Positions 8,354 through 15,660 of a stretch of DNA of 27,527 nucleotides are shown in pieces (positions within the stretch are counted from its first letter, which is position 1; each line of letters opens with the position of its first letter). The DNA is taken from the NCBI GenBank assembly GCA_030641085.1, contig DAOWIC010000362.1, forward strand, positions 1 through 27,527, given 5' to 3'. Origin of the DNA: Calditrichota bacterium (lineage in GTDB: Bacteria; Zixibacteria; MSB-5A5; GN15; FEB-12). The notes under the pieces are model-generated. The model was not told where the DNA came from. It was given only the letters and a program-made list of their open reading frames with translations, and ran no database searches. The translations under genes were made by a program, and so were the position numbers.

Positions 8354-9763
8354 CTAATTCTTTCTCTGGGTAATACTGTATCGGTTAACGGTGATACTGG
8401 AATAGACTTTGTCCTGGCCCGCGATCCGCGGACCTTCGATTTCGGCGCCCAGCATGGAGGCGAGCGTCTGGCAATACTGCCGGTGGTCACGTTCAATCGA
8501 GCCGACGCACTGCTTGCTGCTCGTGATGATTTTTATGCGCGGCGCGTTGTTGTTGCCATCGGGCCGGATGAATTCGATTCTGGTGGTGCACGGTTCGCCC
8601 GAGGCGCGCTTATGCGCCGACAGGATGGTACTGAACAGATGCAGATAGCTGTCGGCAGGACAGTGCACGGCGATGTTACGTATCTCGCCGGAAATATCGA
8701 AATACTTTCGTCGCTGAACAGAATCGGCCACGCTTTCGATGGCTCGTCGCATTTCTCTATCGATAGTGGTCCTGTCGATCGGCAGCCGCTTGAATTCGGA
8801 GATCAGCCAGGCGCGCCTGAGCCAAACCTCGATCTTATCCGCCTCCTCAAGTGCGACCGCGGCCAGTCTCGGCACCCCCTGGACAGGGTCCTGAGGCGAA
8901 TGCTGACTGAGAAGACTGTTAGCCAGGGTTATCCCCGACAGGCTGGCGCGAATCCGGTTAATGACACACTCGGTGGCAGTGACATCATCCACTCTGTCTG
9001 CCTCGCGTTCGGGAAAGAAGATGGCCGACAGGCTCATTCCTGCCGCCTCCAGACGCTTTATCTCCATGCGTCGATTGGCCAGCAGACCGGCGAGGGATTC
9101 CTTCACCTGACAATACTCGATACCCGGTTCCACCGGTTGGGTTCCGGTTGCCTCAGTCGCCATATGTTCACTGGCCGCCAGTATCCTGCCCGAGGCTCGA
9201 TTGACGATAAGCACCGGGTCGGCGCTGTTGAGGACCGGTTCAATGCGACTAAGGCCGTGAGCAACATCTTCAAAAGCCGTCGTGAAACTCCTTACGAGGC
9301 AGGAGAAGCGCTGCTGAACCTCAGGTCGGTCGAGTTCGTATTCCGGCCCAAAGAAGCCGAGGATTACGGGCTGTTGGTCGCTTGTGCTAATGAGCGAGGT
9401 GTATATCTTGTGTCCGTTCGCGGCTTGTGCCAGGTGGGGTGGATGGTAACGATGGCCGAACATGGCCGGCCCGCCCTGTGATACGGTGCTTTCAATAACA
9501 TCATACGGAAAGAGTTCCACCTGCTCCGGATGGACGTAGGTTTCGTCGCTGATCAGAAATGTCAGTGATCGCGCTGGTGCCAGGCTGTCGAGGAACTCGC
9601 GGTCGATATCAGTGATGCGACCGTTAAGGCTCAATCCGGTCAGGAGCGGTACGATGGATGCCCCCATAGTTCCGTCCGAGAGACCGAACTCGGCGCGGAA
9701 ATCTTTCAAGCGCGAGTTGACGGCTGGCTGGACGGATTCTGCCCTGAGCAATGTCGATGGCAT
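8354..9763 (-). CDS. Degenerate histidine-kinase-like protein (GAF/PAS, DHp-like and ATPase-like regions lacking catalytic residues)
   Basis: Soluble 469-aa protein with no signal peptide or membrane segment. Residues ~25-170 look GAF-like. Residues ~176-250 look PAS-like (ADPVLIVNRASGRILAASEHM). Residues 266-326 resemble a kinase dimerisation helix pair (INRIRASLSGITLANSLL, then ALEEADKIEVWLRRAW), with Ala273 where the phospho-His would be. Residues ~330-460 follow the order of a kinase ATPase domain, but the N box reads STILSAHKRASG, there is no DxGxG, and the G2 region reads QTLASMLGAEIEG. It thus looks like a pseudo-histidine kinase and is unlikely to bind ATP. AGGA about 8 nt upstream of ATG 9763 supports the start. 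It is the first gene of the three-gene operon, divergent from pyk. The kinase relationship is read by eye and is weaker than the regulator call. Confidence 0.65.
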   Translation of the reverse strand: MPSTLLRAESVQPAVNSRLKDFRAEFGLSDGTMGASIVPLLTGLSLNGRITDIDREFLDSLAPARSLTFLISDETYVHPEQVELFPYDVIESTVSQGGPAMFGHRYHPPHLAQAANGHKIYTSLISTSDQQPVILGFFGPEYELDRPEVQQRFSCLVRSFTTAFEDVAHGLSRIEPVLNSADPVLIVNRASGRILAASEHMATEATGTQPVEPGIEYCQVKESLAGLLANRRMEIKRLEAAGMSLSAIFFPEREADRVDDVTATECVINRIRASLSGITLANSLLSQHSPQDPVQGVPRLAAVALEEADKIEVWLRRAWLISEFKRLPIDRTTIDREMRRAIESVADSVQRRKYFDISGEIRNIAVHCPADSYLHLFSTILSAHKRASGEPCTTRIEFIRPDGNNNAPRIKIITSSKQCVGSIERDHRQYCQTLASMLGAEIEGPRIAGQDKVYSSITVNRYSITQRKN

Positions 9764-9904
9764 TTTACGTTCCTTGTTTCATTTTGGTACACCTAATAAT
9801 TCTATCGGAATCGGCGTAAATTACTTTAGCGTCCCAATTAGCAGACCGAACAGTCTCGGTAAACCCATATTTTTGTTGATTTCAAGCGGTTTTTCGGTTT
9901 ACAA

Positions 9905-11320
9905 ATGAAACAGATGAAAAAAACCAAGATTGTGGCCACCTTCGGGCCGGCCATCGCATCCCCACCGATGATTGCTAAACTGGCCGGAGCCGGAGTCAAT
10001 CTCTTTCGCATTAACTGCTCCCACGGTACGACGGCCGATTTCGTCAAGGCGTCCGCCCTGATTCGCAAGGGGACCCGGAGCGCACGTTTTCCGGTCGGTC
10101 TGCTTTTCGACATTTCCGGTCCCAAACTGCGCCTGGAGCGGTTTGAGGGGGAGGTTACGATCGCGCCCGGGGAACACCTGACTTTAAGCGCCGGGCAGAG
10201 CGATCTCGACCGCGGCCTGATCGGCGTCAATCATCCGGCTATCATCAGTTCCATCAAAAAGGGTGAGCGTGTGTTTATCGATGATGGTACGATGGCGTTT
10301 GAGGCGGTCAAGGCCGCGCGCAAGCAGGTGCGACTGGAGGCTATCAACGGCGGGACGCTGCTGCCCGGCAAGGGGATTAACCTGCCCGACTCCGATATCA
10401 GGATACCGACTATCTCCGCTAAGGATAGAGAGGATATCGCCACGGCCGTGAAGTTGAGGGCGGACTATATCGCGCTCTCGTTTGTCCGCAGCGGTGACGA
10501 TATTATCGAGGCGCGTCAGGTAGTGCGTAAATGCAGCGGACATCAGGATGTGATCGCCAAGCTGGAAAAGCGGGAGGCAATTGACAATCTGGACAATATC
10601 ATGCTCGTGTCGGACGGGGTCATGATCGCCCGGGGGGACCTTGGTGTCGAACTGCCGTTCGAGGAACTTCCGCGCCTGCAAAAGCATATCACAGATGTGG
10701 CGAACTGTCATCACAAGCCGGTAATCGTAGCGACCCAGATGCTGGAGTCGATGCGTTTTTCACCGCGGGCGACCCGGGCGGAGGTGAACGATGTTGCCTC
10801 GGCCGTTTTTGATTTTGCCGATGCCGTGATGCTGTCGGCCGAGACCGCCACCGGCAAGTATCCGCATGAGGCGGTCAACGTGATGCGACAGGTGATTGAA
10901 GCGAGCGAAACCGAGACCCCGGGCAAACGGCCGAAAATCGAGGCGCATTTGATCAAGTCGGAGATAACCCATGCGATTGCGCACGCGGTCAGCGAGTCAT
11001 CGGGCCACTGTCCCACGAAAGTGATCTTTGCCTTTACGACCAGCGGTTTCACCGCCGCCATGATATCGAATCTTTTTCCGGCCCAACCGGTAATCGCCCT
11101 CACACCGCGCAAGGAAGTGCTGACCAAGCTGTCGCTGCTGCGTTCGGTCTATCCGGTGCTGGTGCGGCAACCGAAATCGTTTGCGGACATGTTGCGACAG
11201 GTAAAAGACGTCTGCCGCAAGTATAAGCTGGTCGATAAGGGTGATCGAGTGATAATTACCGGCGGGGCACCGTTCGGCGCCAAAATGCCCACTAACTTCA
11301 TGATGTTTCACGAATCGTAA
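9905..11320 (+). CDS. pyk: Pyruvate kinase
   Basis: Pyruvate kinase transfers phosphate from phosphoenolpyruvate to ADP in the last step of glycolysis. The length of 471 aa is typical of the bacterial enzyme. Motifs in order: TKIVATFGPA (7-16), FRINCSHG with Arg36 (34-41; usually FRLNFSHG), DISGPKLR (69-76), IDDGT (125-129), INLP (158-161), LSFVR (191-195), the active-site block IAKLEKREAIDNLDNI with catalytic Lys219, SDGVMIARGDLGVELP (237-251), and VATQMLESM...TRAEVNDVASAVFDFADAVMLSAETATGKYP (276-320). The C-terminal domain is complete and ends in MMFHES. No strong ribosome-binding site is seen; ATG 9914 is an alternative start. It is divergent from the degenerate two-component operon over 141 bp. 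Confidence 0.97.
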   Translation: MKQMKKTKIVATFGPAIASPPMIAKLAGAGVNLFRINCSHGTTADFVKASALIRKGTRSARFPVGLLFDISGPKLRLERFEGEVTIAPGEHLTLSAGQSDLDRGLIGVNHPAIISSIKKGERVFIDDGTMAFEAVKAARKQVRLEAINGGTLLPGKGINLPDSDIRIPTISAKDREDIATAVKLRADYIALSFVRSGDDIIEARQVVRKCSGHQDVIAKLEKREAIDNLDNIMLVSDGVMIARGDLGVELPFEELPRLQKHITDVANCHHKPVIVATQMLESMRFSPRATRAEVNDVASAVFDFADAVMLSAETATGKYPHEAVNVMRQVIEASETETPGKRPKIEAHLIKSEITHAIAHAVSESSGHCPTKVIFAFTTSGFTAAMISNLFPAQPVIALTPRKEVLTKLSLLRSVYPVLVRQPKSFADMLRQVKDVCRKYKLVDKGDRVIITGGAPFGAKMPTNFMMFHES

Positions 11321-11351
11321 AAGAGCAACCAAGATGTATACCAGGAATGAC

Positions 11352-12254
11352 ATGAGAAGATATTGCGTGATCGGGCTTCTGGCGCTGCTGCTATCGGCGA
11401 CCGTCACGGGTGCCGCAGCTCAAGATAAGGGTACCGGCAAAGCGAAAAAGAAAGCCGGCGAGATATGTATTACCTTCGACGAACTGCCCGCATCACAGGC
11501 GTTTGGCGAGGTTGATCGCGAGGCCGTCACCTACCTGCTGCTACAGGCGCTGAAAAAACACAACGTCAAGGCGGCCGGGTTTGTCGTTGGACAGCAGATC
11601 GACGGCAGCTATGATATTCTCGGCCAGTGGCTCAACGATGGGCATCTCCTCGGCAGCATGACATTATCCAATCAGGACTTGCACCAACTCGGGATTGAGC
11701 AGTTTATCAGCGACATATCCGCCGGTCATGAGGCGTTGGAAACCATGCTATCCGGGTTCGGGCAGAAGAAGCGGTATTTCCGGTATCCATTTCTTCATTA
11801 CGGCAACACAGTGGAAAGCAAGCGACAGGTTAAGCTCTACCTTGAGGAGTTTAATATCACTCCGGTACATGCGACGGTCGTGATTGAGGACTATCTGTTT
11901 AACCTGTCGCTGGAAAAGATGGGCAAACTGCCCGACTCGGCCGCGTACGAGAACCTGATGAACGAGTATATCAATCATGTTATCGACGAAATCGAAAAGA
12001 GCAAGCGCCTTGCCAAAGAGGTCCTGAAACGCTCCTGCCGGCATATCCTTAGACTCAAGGCGAATCGCCTGAACGCGGTTTATCTCGATGAAATGCTGAC
12101 CGCTCTCGAGGGGATGGGATATAAGTTCATCAGCCTCGATCGCGCGCTCAAGGATGAGCTTTATTCCGCGCCGGAGGCGTATTTCGGGCCGCGCGGAGTT
12201 TCCTATATAGAGATGATCAAACAAAGCGATATGGACCTGCTTCCGGCAGAATAA
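11352..12254 (+). CDS. Exported polysaccharide-deacetylase-like protein with lost metal ligands
   Basis: About 300 aa with a signal peptide (MRRYCVIGLLALLLSATVTG, then AAAQ). The NodB/CE4 deacetylase fold removes acetyl or related groups from glycans. Motif 1 reads ITFDELP (Asp43, Glu44) instead of TFDDGP. Motif 2, normally with two zinc-binding His (H-T-x-x-H), reads GSMTLSNQDL, so Met103 and Asn107 replace both. Motif 3 RYPFLHYG is kept. Later parts (VHATVVIEDYLFN; RHILRLKANRLNAVYLDEML; GYKFISLDRAL) fit a family of Bacteroidetes-type deacetylases. The protein is therefore either a non-catalytic glycan-binding relative or uses altered ligands. AGGA 5 nt before ATG 11352 favours this start; ATG 11334 would add six residues. 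It lies 31 nt after pyk. Confidence 0.8.
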   Translation: MRRYCVIGLLALLLSATVTGAAAQDKGTGKAKKKAGEICITFDELPASQAFGEVDREAVTYLLLQALKKHNVKAAGFVVGQQIDGSYDILGQWLNDGHLLGSMTLSNQDLHQLGIEQFISDISAGHEALETMLSGFGQKKRYFRYPFLHYGNTVESKRQVKLYLEEFNITPVHATVVIEDYLFNLSLEKMGKLPDSAAYENLMNEYINHVIDEIEKSKRLAKEVLKRSCRHILRLKANRLNAVYLDEMLTALEGMGYKFISLDRALKDELYSAPEAYFGPRGVSYIEMIKQSDMDLLPAE

Positions 12255-12287
12255 GCGCCCCGAATTCAATTCACCCTCAAAATGTGA

Positions 12288-12316
12288 TTAACGTCCCGGG
12301 CTTATTTCCGTATTAA
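12288..12316 (+). promoter_or_regulatory. Putative promoter upstream of nrdJ
   Basis: TTAACG (12288-12293), a 17-nt spacer and TATTAA (12311-12316) each match 4 of 6 consensus bases. A second pairing, TTGTCG (12319-12324) with TATATG (12342-12347) and a 17-nt spacer, is also possible. Which one is used cannot be told from sequence alone. Confidence 0.3.
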
Positions 12317-12344
12317 TATTGTCGAGCCTGATGTCCGACAATAT
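12316..12344. promoter_or_regulatory. 9-bp inverted repeat before nrdJ, candidate NrdR-like operator
   Basis: ATATTGTCG (12316-12324) and CGACAATAT (12336-12344) form a perfect inverted repeat with an 11-nt gap, 23 nt before the nrdJ start. The outer parts resemble halves of the NrdR box (consensus ACACWATATATWGTGT): ACAATATAT at 12338-12346 is a 9-base match. Genuine NrdR sites are usually two full boxes about 31 bp apart; here the two partial boxes are about 27 bp apart, so the assignment is tentative. It could also be an RNA hairpin in the leader. Confidence 0.4.
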
Positions 12345-12367
12345 ATGAAGACCCGAGGGAAGAACGA

Positions 12368-14602
12368 ATGTCCACACCTAAAGAAGTAAAACTGACCGAC
12401 AACGCCCTGGCGGTGCTGGAGCGAAGGTATCTCGTTAAAGATAAGCAGGGGCGGGTGATCGAAAGCCCGCGGGAGATGATGCTGCGCGTGGCGCGGTTTA
12501 TCGCCGAGGCCGATCGCGGGTACGGCGCCGATGACGACCAGGTTGGGCGCACCGCTGAGCGCTTTTTCGAGATCATTGCGTCCTGTGATTTTATGCCCAA
12601 CTCGCCGACGCTCATGAACGCCGGTCGTCCGCTGGGACAGCTTTCGGCCTGCTTTGTCCTTCCGATGGGCGACTCGATGGAGGAGATATTCGAGGCCAAC
12701 AAGCACGCGGCACTGATTCACAAGACCGGCGGCGGCACCGGTTTTTCGTTTTCGCAGATACGGCCGAAAAACTCGGTGGTTGCTTCGACCTCGGGCGTAG
12801 CCTCGGGGCCGGTTTCGTTTATGAAAGTAATCAATGCCTCGACCGATGCTGTCCGTCAGGGCGGCACGAGGCGCGGCGCCAATATGGGCATCCTACGGGT
12901 CGATCATCCGGATATACTGGAGTTCATCTCCTGCAAGTATGACACGGCCGAAATAACCAATTTCAATATCTCGGTGGCAATAACCGACGATTTTATCGAG
13001 GCGGTCGAAAAGGGTACCCGTTATCCGCTGTTCAATCCGCACACGGGGAAGACACATGAGATCGATGGCGAAGAGATCCACCTGGATGCACGCGAGGTAT
13101 TTGATCTGATTGTCGATCATGCCTGGGCGACCGGCGAACCGGGGATTGTTTTTATCGAACGCATGAACCGCCATAATCCCACCCGGCCGTCGGAGACGAT
13201 CGAGGCGACCAATCCGTGCGGCGAACAGCCGCTGCCGCCGTATGATTCGTGCAATCTCGGGTCAATCAATTTGGGCCGGTTTGTGAAATCGCCGCTGCCG
13301 GCGGAGTACAATATTTCGCAGCCGGATTTGGGGGTCGACTGGGCTCGGCTCGGCTCGGTAGTCAGGACCGCGATACATTTTCTCGATAATGTTATTGACC
13401 AAAACCGTTATCCCATCGACGAAATTGAAGCGCAGACCCGGCGCAATCGCAGAATCGGTCTGGGTGTTATGGGTTGGGCGGATATGCTGGTGCGGCTGGG
13501 GCTGCCGTATAATGCCGAGGAGGCGTTCACGTTGGGCGAAAGGGTGATCGGCTTTGTCGAATGCGAAGCCCTGAAGCATTCCTCGGAACTGGCCAAGACG
13601 CGCGGGAAATTCCCCAACTGGGAAGGTTCGGTTTACCGCGATGATGAGATCGCCATGCGCAACGCCACTGTCACGACTATAGCGCCGACCGGTACGATAT
13701 CGATAATAGCTGGCTGCTCGTCCGGGATTGAACCCTACTACGCCGTTGCTTTTGAGCGCAATGTTATGGATGGTACGAGGCTGGTGGAGGTCAATCCGCT
13801 CTTTAAGCAGATGGCGATCGAAGGCGGGTTCTATACCGATGAATTGGTTCACGAAATATCGTCACAGCGTTCCCTGGAGGAGATTGACAATGTGCCTCCG
13901 CGGGTCAAGGCGCTCTTTCTGACAGCGGCCGATATATCACCCGAGGAACATATCAGGATGCAGGCTGTCTTTCAGAAGCATGTCGATTCATCGGTATCGA
14001 AAACTATCAATCTCGCCGAGACGGCCACTCGCGACGATGTCCGCCGGGCGTATCTTCTGGCCTGGGAATCGGGATGTAAAGGAGTTACGATCTACCGTGA
14101 CAACTCACGCCCCGATCAGGTCCTCTCGACAATCCGGGCCAAATCAGGCAAGGCCGCAGTGCAGGCGCGACCGGAAGCTCTGACCGGCGTGACCGAAAAG
14201 ATCAGAACCGGATACGGCAATCTCTACGTTACGGTCAACGTCAAGGACTCCCGTCCGTTCGAGGTCTTTGCGCATATCGGCAAATCCGGCTATACGACGA
14301 TGGCCGATACCGAGGCAATCTGCAGGCTGATCTCGCTGGCGTTGCGCTCGGGCGTACCGGTAGAGCAGGTAATAAAACAACTGCGCGGTATTGGCGGCTC
14401 CAGCCAGATCTTTGCCAACGGCGCCCGGATTTTTTCCATCCCGGACGCTATCGCCCAGGTGCTTCAGCGGCGATTTGGCGACCGGGCCGATCCGGTCGAT
14501 ACCGGAGAGGATATGTCGGAAATCTGTCCCCGCTGCTCCGCCGCAATGAGATTTGATTCCGGTTGCTTCACTTGCGTATCTTGTGGTTATTCCAACTGCT
14601 GA
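12368..14602 (+). CDS. nrdJ: Adenosylcobalamin-dependent (class II) ribonucleotide reductase
   Basis: This enzyme reduces ribonucleotides to deoxyribonucleotides with adenosylcobalamin as radical source, so it needs no oxygen and no small subunit. It is 744 aa. The catalytic pieces are in place: Cys95 in QLSACFVLPMGDS, the loop TNPCGEQPL with Asn282, Cys284 and Glu286, and Cys295 in DSCNLGSIN. Other blocks are GGGTGFSFSQIRP (121-133), RQGGTRRGANMGI and APTGTISIIAGCSSGIEP. After residue ~600 comes a TSCPD-type domain (GYGNLYVTVN, SGYTTMADTEAICRL), and the end is a Cys-rich zinc-ribbon-like tail (CPRCSAAM ... CVSCGYSNC) that could hold the redox-active cysteines. GAGGG upstream of ATG 12368 supports the start. 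No nrdB-like gene is nearby, as expected for class II. Confidence 0.96.
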   Translation: MSTPKEVKLTDNALAVLERRYLVKDKQGRVIESPREMMLRVARFIAEADRGYGADDDQVGRTAERFFEIIASCDFMPNSPTLMNAGRPLGQLSACFVLPMGDSMEEIFEANKHAALIHKTGGGTGFSFSQIRPKNSVVASTSGVASGPVSFMKVINASTDAVRQGGTRRGANMGILRVDHPDILEFISCKYDTAEITNFNISVAITDDFIEAVEKGTRYPLFNPHTGKTHEIDGEEIHLDAREVFDLIVDHAWATGEPGIVFIERMNRHNPTRPSETIEATNPCGEQPLPPYDSCNLGSINLGRFVKSPLPAEYNISQPDLGVDWARLGSVVRTAIHFLDNVIDQNRYPIDEIEAQTRRNRRIGLGVMGWADMLVRLGLPYNAEEAFTLGERVIGFVECEALKHSSELAKTRGKFPNWEGSVYRDDEIAMRNATVTTIAPTGTISIIAGCSSGIEPYYAVAFERNVMDGTRLVEVNPLFKQMAIEGGFYTDELVHEISSQRSLEEIDNVPPRVKALFLTAADISPEEHIRMQAVFQKHVDSSVSKTINLAETATRDDVRRAYLLAWESGCKGVTIYRDNSRPDQVLSTIRAKSGKAAVQARPEALTGVTEKIRTGYGNLYVTVNVKDSRPFEVFAHIGKSGYTTMADTEAICRLISLALRSGVPVEQVIKQLRGIGGSSQIFANGARIFSIPDAIAQVLQRRFGDRADPVDTGEDMSEICPRCSAAMRFDSGCFTCVSCGYSNC

Positions 14603-14655
14603 TTCTGCCGATACATAAGGATAAGGCAGAATTACGTGTTTTTCAGTTGGTGATA

Positions 14656-15288
14656 ATGACGAGTTCAAATTTCATTCCGGCCGGGAGAACATCGCTGGTA
14701 AAGCGTGGTGGCTCGGCTATTCAGGTCCAGACCGAGTACGCCTACCGTCCCTACCCGAGGCTGACGACGACCATCCTTGACCAGGGGCAGGTGCTGCACA
14801 AAATCGAACGCAAGCTGGATATTCCGATTGAGTCGCTGGAGCAGCAGTCGAGCGTGGAAGGCCTGATCGTTAAACAGCACAAGGAAATTCTGTCCATTCT
14901 CAATAATAACCAGACATTTCCCGCCCCTCAAGGGGCGCCACCGTTGGAGCCAGCCGAGCCGTTGACTACCCGTGAGCGCCTGGCCACGGTTCCCGGCGTG
15001 GAGCATATTTACTCCCTTGATAATCAAGGGCATTTTACCGGAGCGCAGCACGGCGATCATTTCAAGCAGGCGTTTACCTCTATCTTCAAAAGTATCGCGG
15101 AGTTGATGGAAGTATTTGCTCTTTTGCCGGGCGGACAGATGCGCGAGAAGGGCGTCTACGAGGTCCAGCGCGACCGGCTCTACCTGGTTTCACGCGGTGA
15201 CGAATGTTACTTTGTCACAGTCTTTCGCGCCAATCATGAAATAGTCTACGAGAAGGCGCTCAAAGAGGCACTCCTGGCGAAAGCCTGA
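14656..15288 (+). CDS. Small protein of unknown function with a roadblock/LC7-like C-terminal part
   Basis: Soluble 210-aa protein without a signal peptide. The N-terminal third (VQTEYAYRPYPRLTTTILDQG) is unlike anything recognised. Residues ~45-75 may form a coiled helix (IERKLDIPIESLEQQSSVEG). The last ~90 residues (VPGVEHIYSLDNQGHFTG, then FKSIAELMEVFALLPGG, RDRLYLVSRGDECYFVTVF) run in the strand-helix-strand order of roadblock/LC7 proteins, which pair with small GTPases in gliding or polarity modules; this resemblance is weak. ATG 14656 is chosen because it follows the nrdJ stop by 53 nt with GGTGA just upstream; the longer reading frame from 14563 runs over the end of nrdJ. It probably shares the nrdJ transcript. 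Confidence 0.6.
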   Translation: MTSSNFIPAGRTSLVKRGGSAIQVQTEYAYRPYPRLTTTILDQGQVLHKIERKLDIPIESLEQQSSVEGLIVKQHKEILSILNNNQTFPAPQGAPPLEPAEPLTTRERLATVPGVEHIYSLDNQGHFTGAQHGDHFKQAFTSIFKSIAELMEVFALLPGGQMREKGVYEVQRDRLYLVSRGDECYFVTVFRANHEIVYEKALKEALLAKA

Positions 15289-15321
15289 TCCGGACTAAAA
15301 CCAGCCCAGCATCAAAACCAC

Positions 15322-15346
15322 AAAAAAAGCCCGCCGTCTGGCGGGC
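15322..15346 (-). terminator. Rho-independent terminator reading on the minus strand
   Basis: Read on the minus strand, GCCCGCC, loop AGAC, GGCGGGC is followed directly by seven T. The 7-bp GC stem is perfect. On the plus strand the stem is followed by CTTCAAATTT, so termination of the nrdJ-side transcript would be weaker. No certain minus-strand gene feeds into it, which is unusual. Confidence 0.75.
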
Positions 15347-15599
15347 CTTCAAATTTATATGGTGGAGAGGGGCGGAATTTGAAAAGAATTCACCCATTCT
15401 GAACGATAAAGGGTTTTTACAGCCGCTATCTCGCATCTAGTCGCGCTACTAATCCAAGGATCAGGTCGCGGCGCAAACGCAGCAAGGAAGAAACGACCTT
15501 CATTTGTTCGGTGTTAGAGATTTTCAAATAACTCCCTTCCACCATGTAATGAAATATAGAGATGTTCAAAGCACTTACGCAATAAGTTTTTGCTAATTG

Positions 15600-15628
15600 T
15601 TGCCAAGCCTTTCTGCATTTGATATGTT
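15600..15628 (+). promoter_or_regulatory. Putative promoter of acpS-pyrE
   Basis: TTGCCA (15600-15605), a 17-nt spacer and TATGTT (15623-15628) give a good sigma-70-type pair. Transcription would begin near 15635, about 25 nt before the TTG start of acpS. Confidence 0.45.
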
Positions 15629-15660
15629 CGCAATTGGTACGGTTGAATCGGGAGTGAGGT

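Larger units (their letters stand above)
15289..15660. other. 372-bp intergenic patch with a low-GC core, no convincing gene
   Basis: The stretch holds a strong minus-strand terminator hairpin (15322-15346), a minus-strand segment at 15360-15383 ending in CCCCTCTCCACCA that resembles a tRNA 3' end, an AT-rich core (15481-15600, about 35% GC by hand count against well over 50% around it), and a promoter-like pair before acpS. A 93-codon minus-strand reading frame at 15426-15707 crosses it but has no recognised homology and no ribosome-binding site. It may be a decayed remnant of a tRNA-targeted insertion; this is inference. Confidence 0.5.

Noticed and set aside
7964..9481. A 505-codon plus-strand reading frame opposite the degenerate regulator and kinase-like genes.
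   Set aside because: It shows no recognisable domain or signal peptide, its start lies inside another gene, and the opposite strand has ordered motifs, ribosome-binding sites and operon-like spacing. Long antisense frames are common at this GC content.
12255..12367. A cobalamin riboswitch before the B12-dependent reductase.
   Set aside because: The gap is only 113 nt and lacks a B12 box; the one clear structure is the 9-bp inverted repeat.
14563..14655. An upstream extension of the roadblock-like protein gene.
   Set aside because: It would overlap the conserved Cys-rich end of nrdJ, and the added residues look like translated nrdJ sequence; ATG 14656 is the better start.
15360..15450. A complete tRNA gene on the minus strand.
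   Set aside because: Only the 3' end is tRNA-like; no matching 5' acceptor arm, D-arm or anticodon arm was found, and the T-loop spacing is off by one base.
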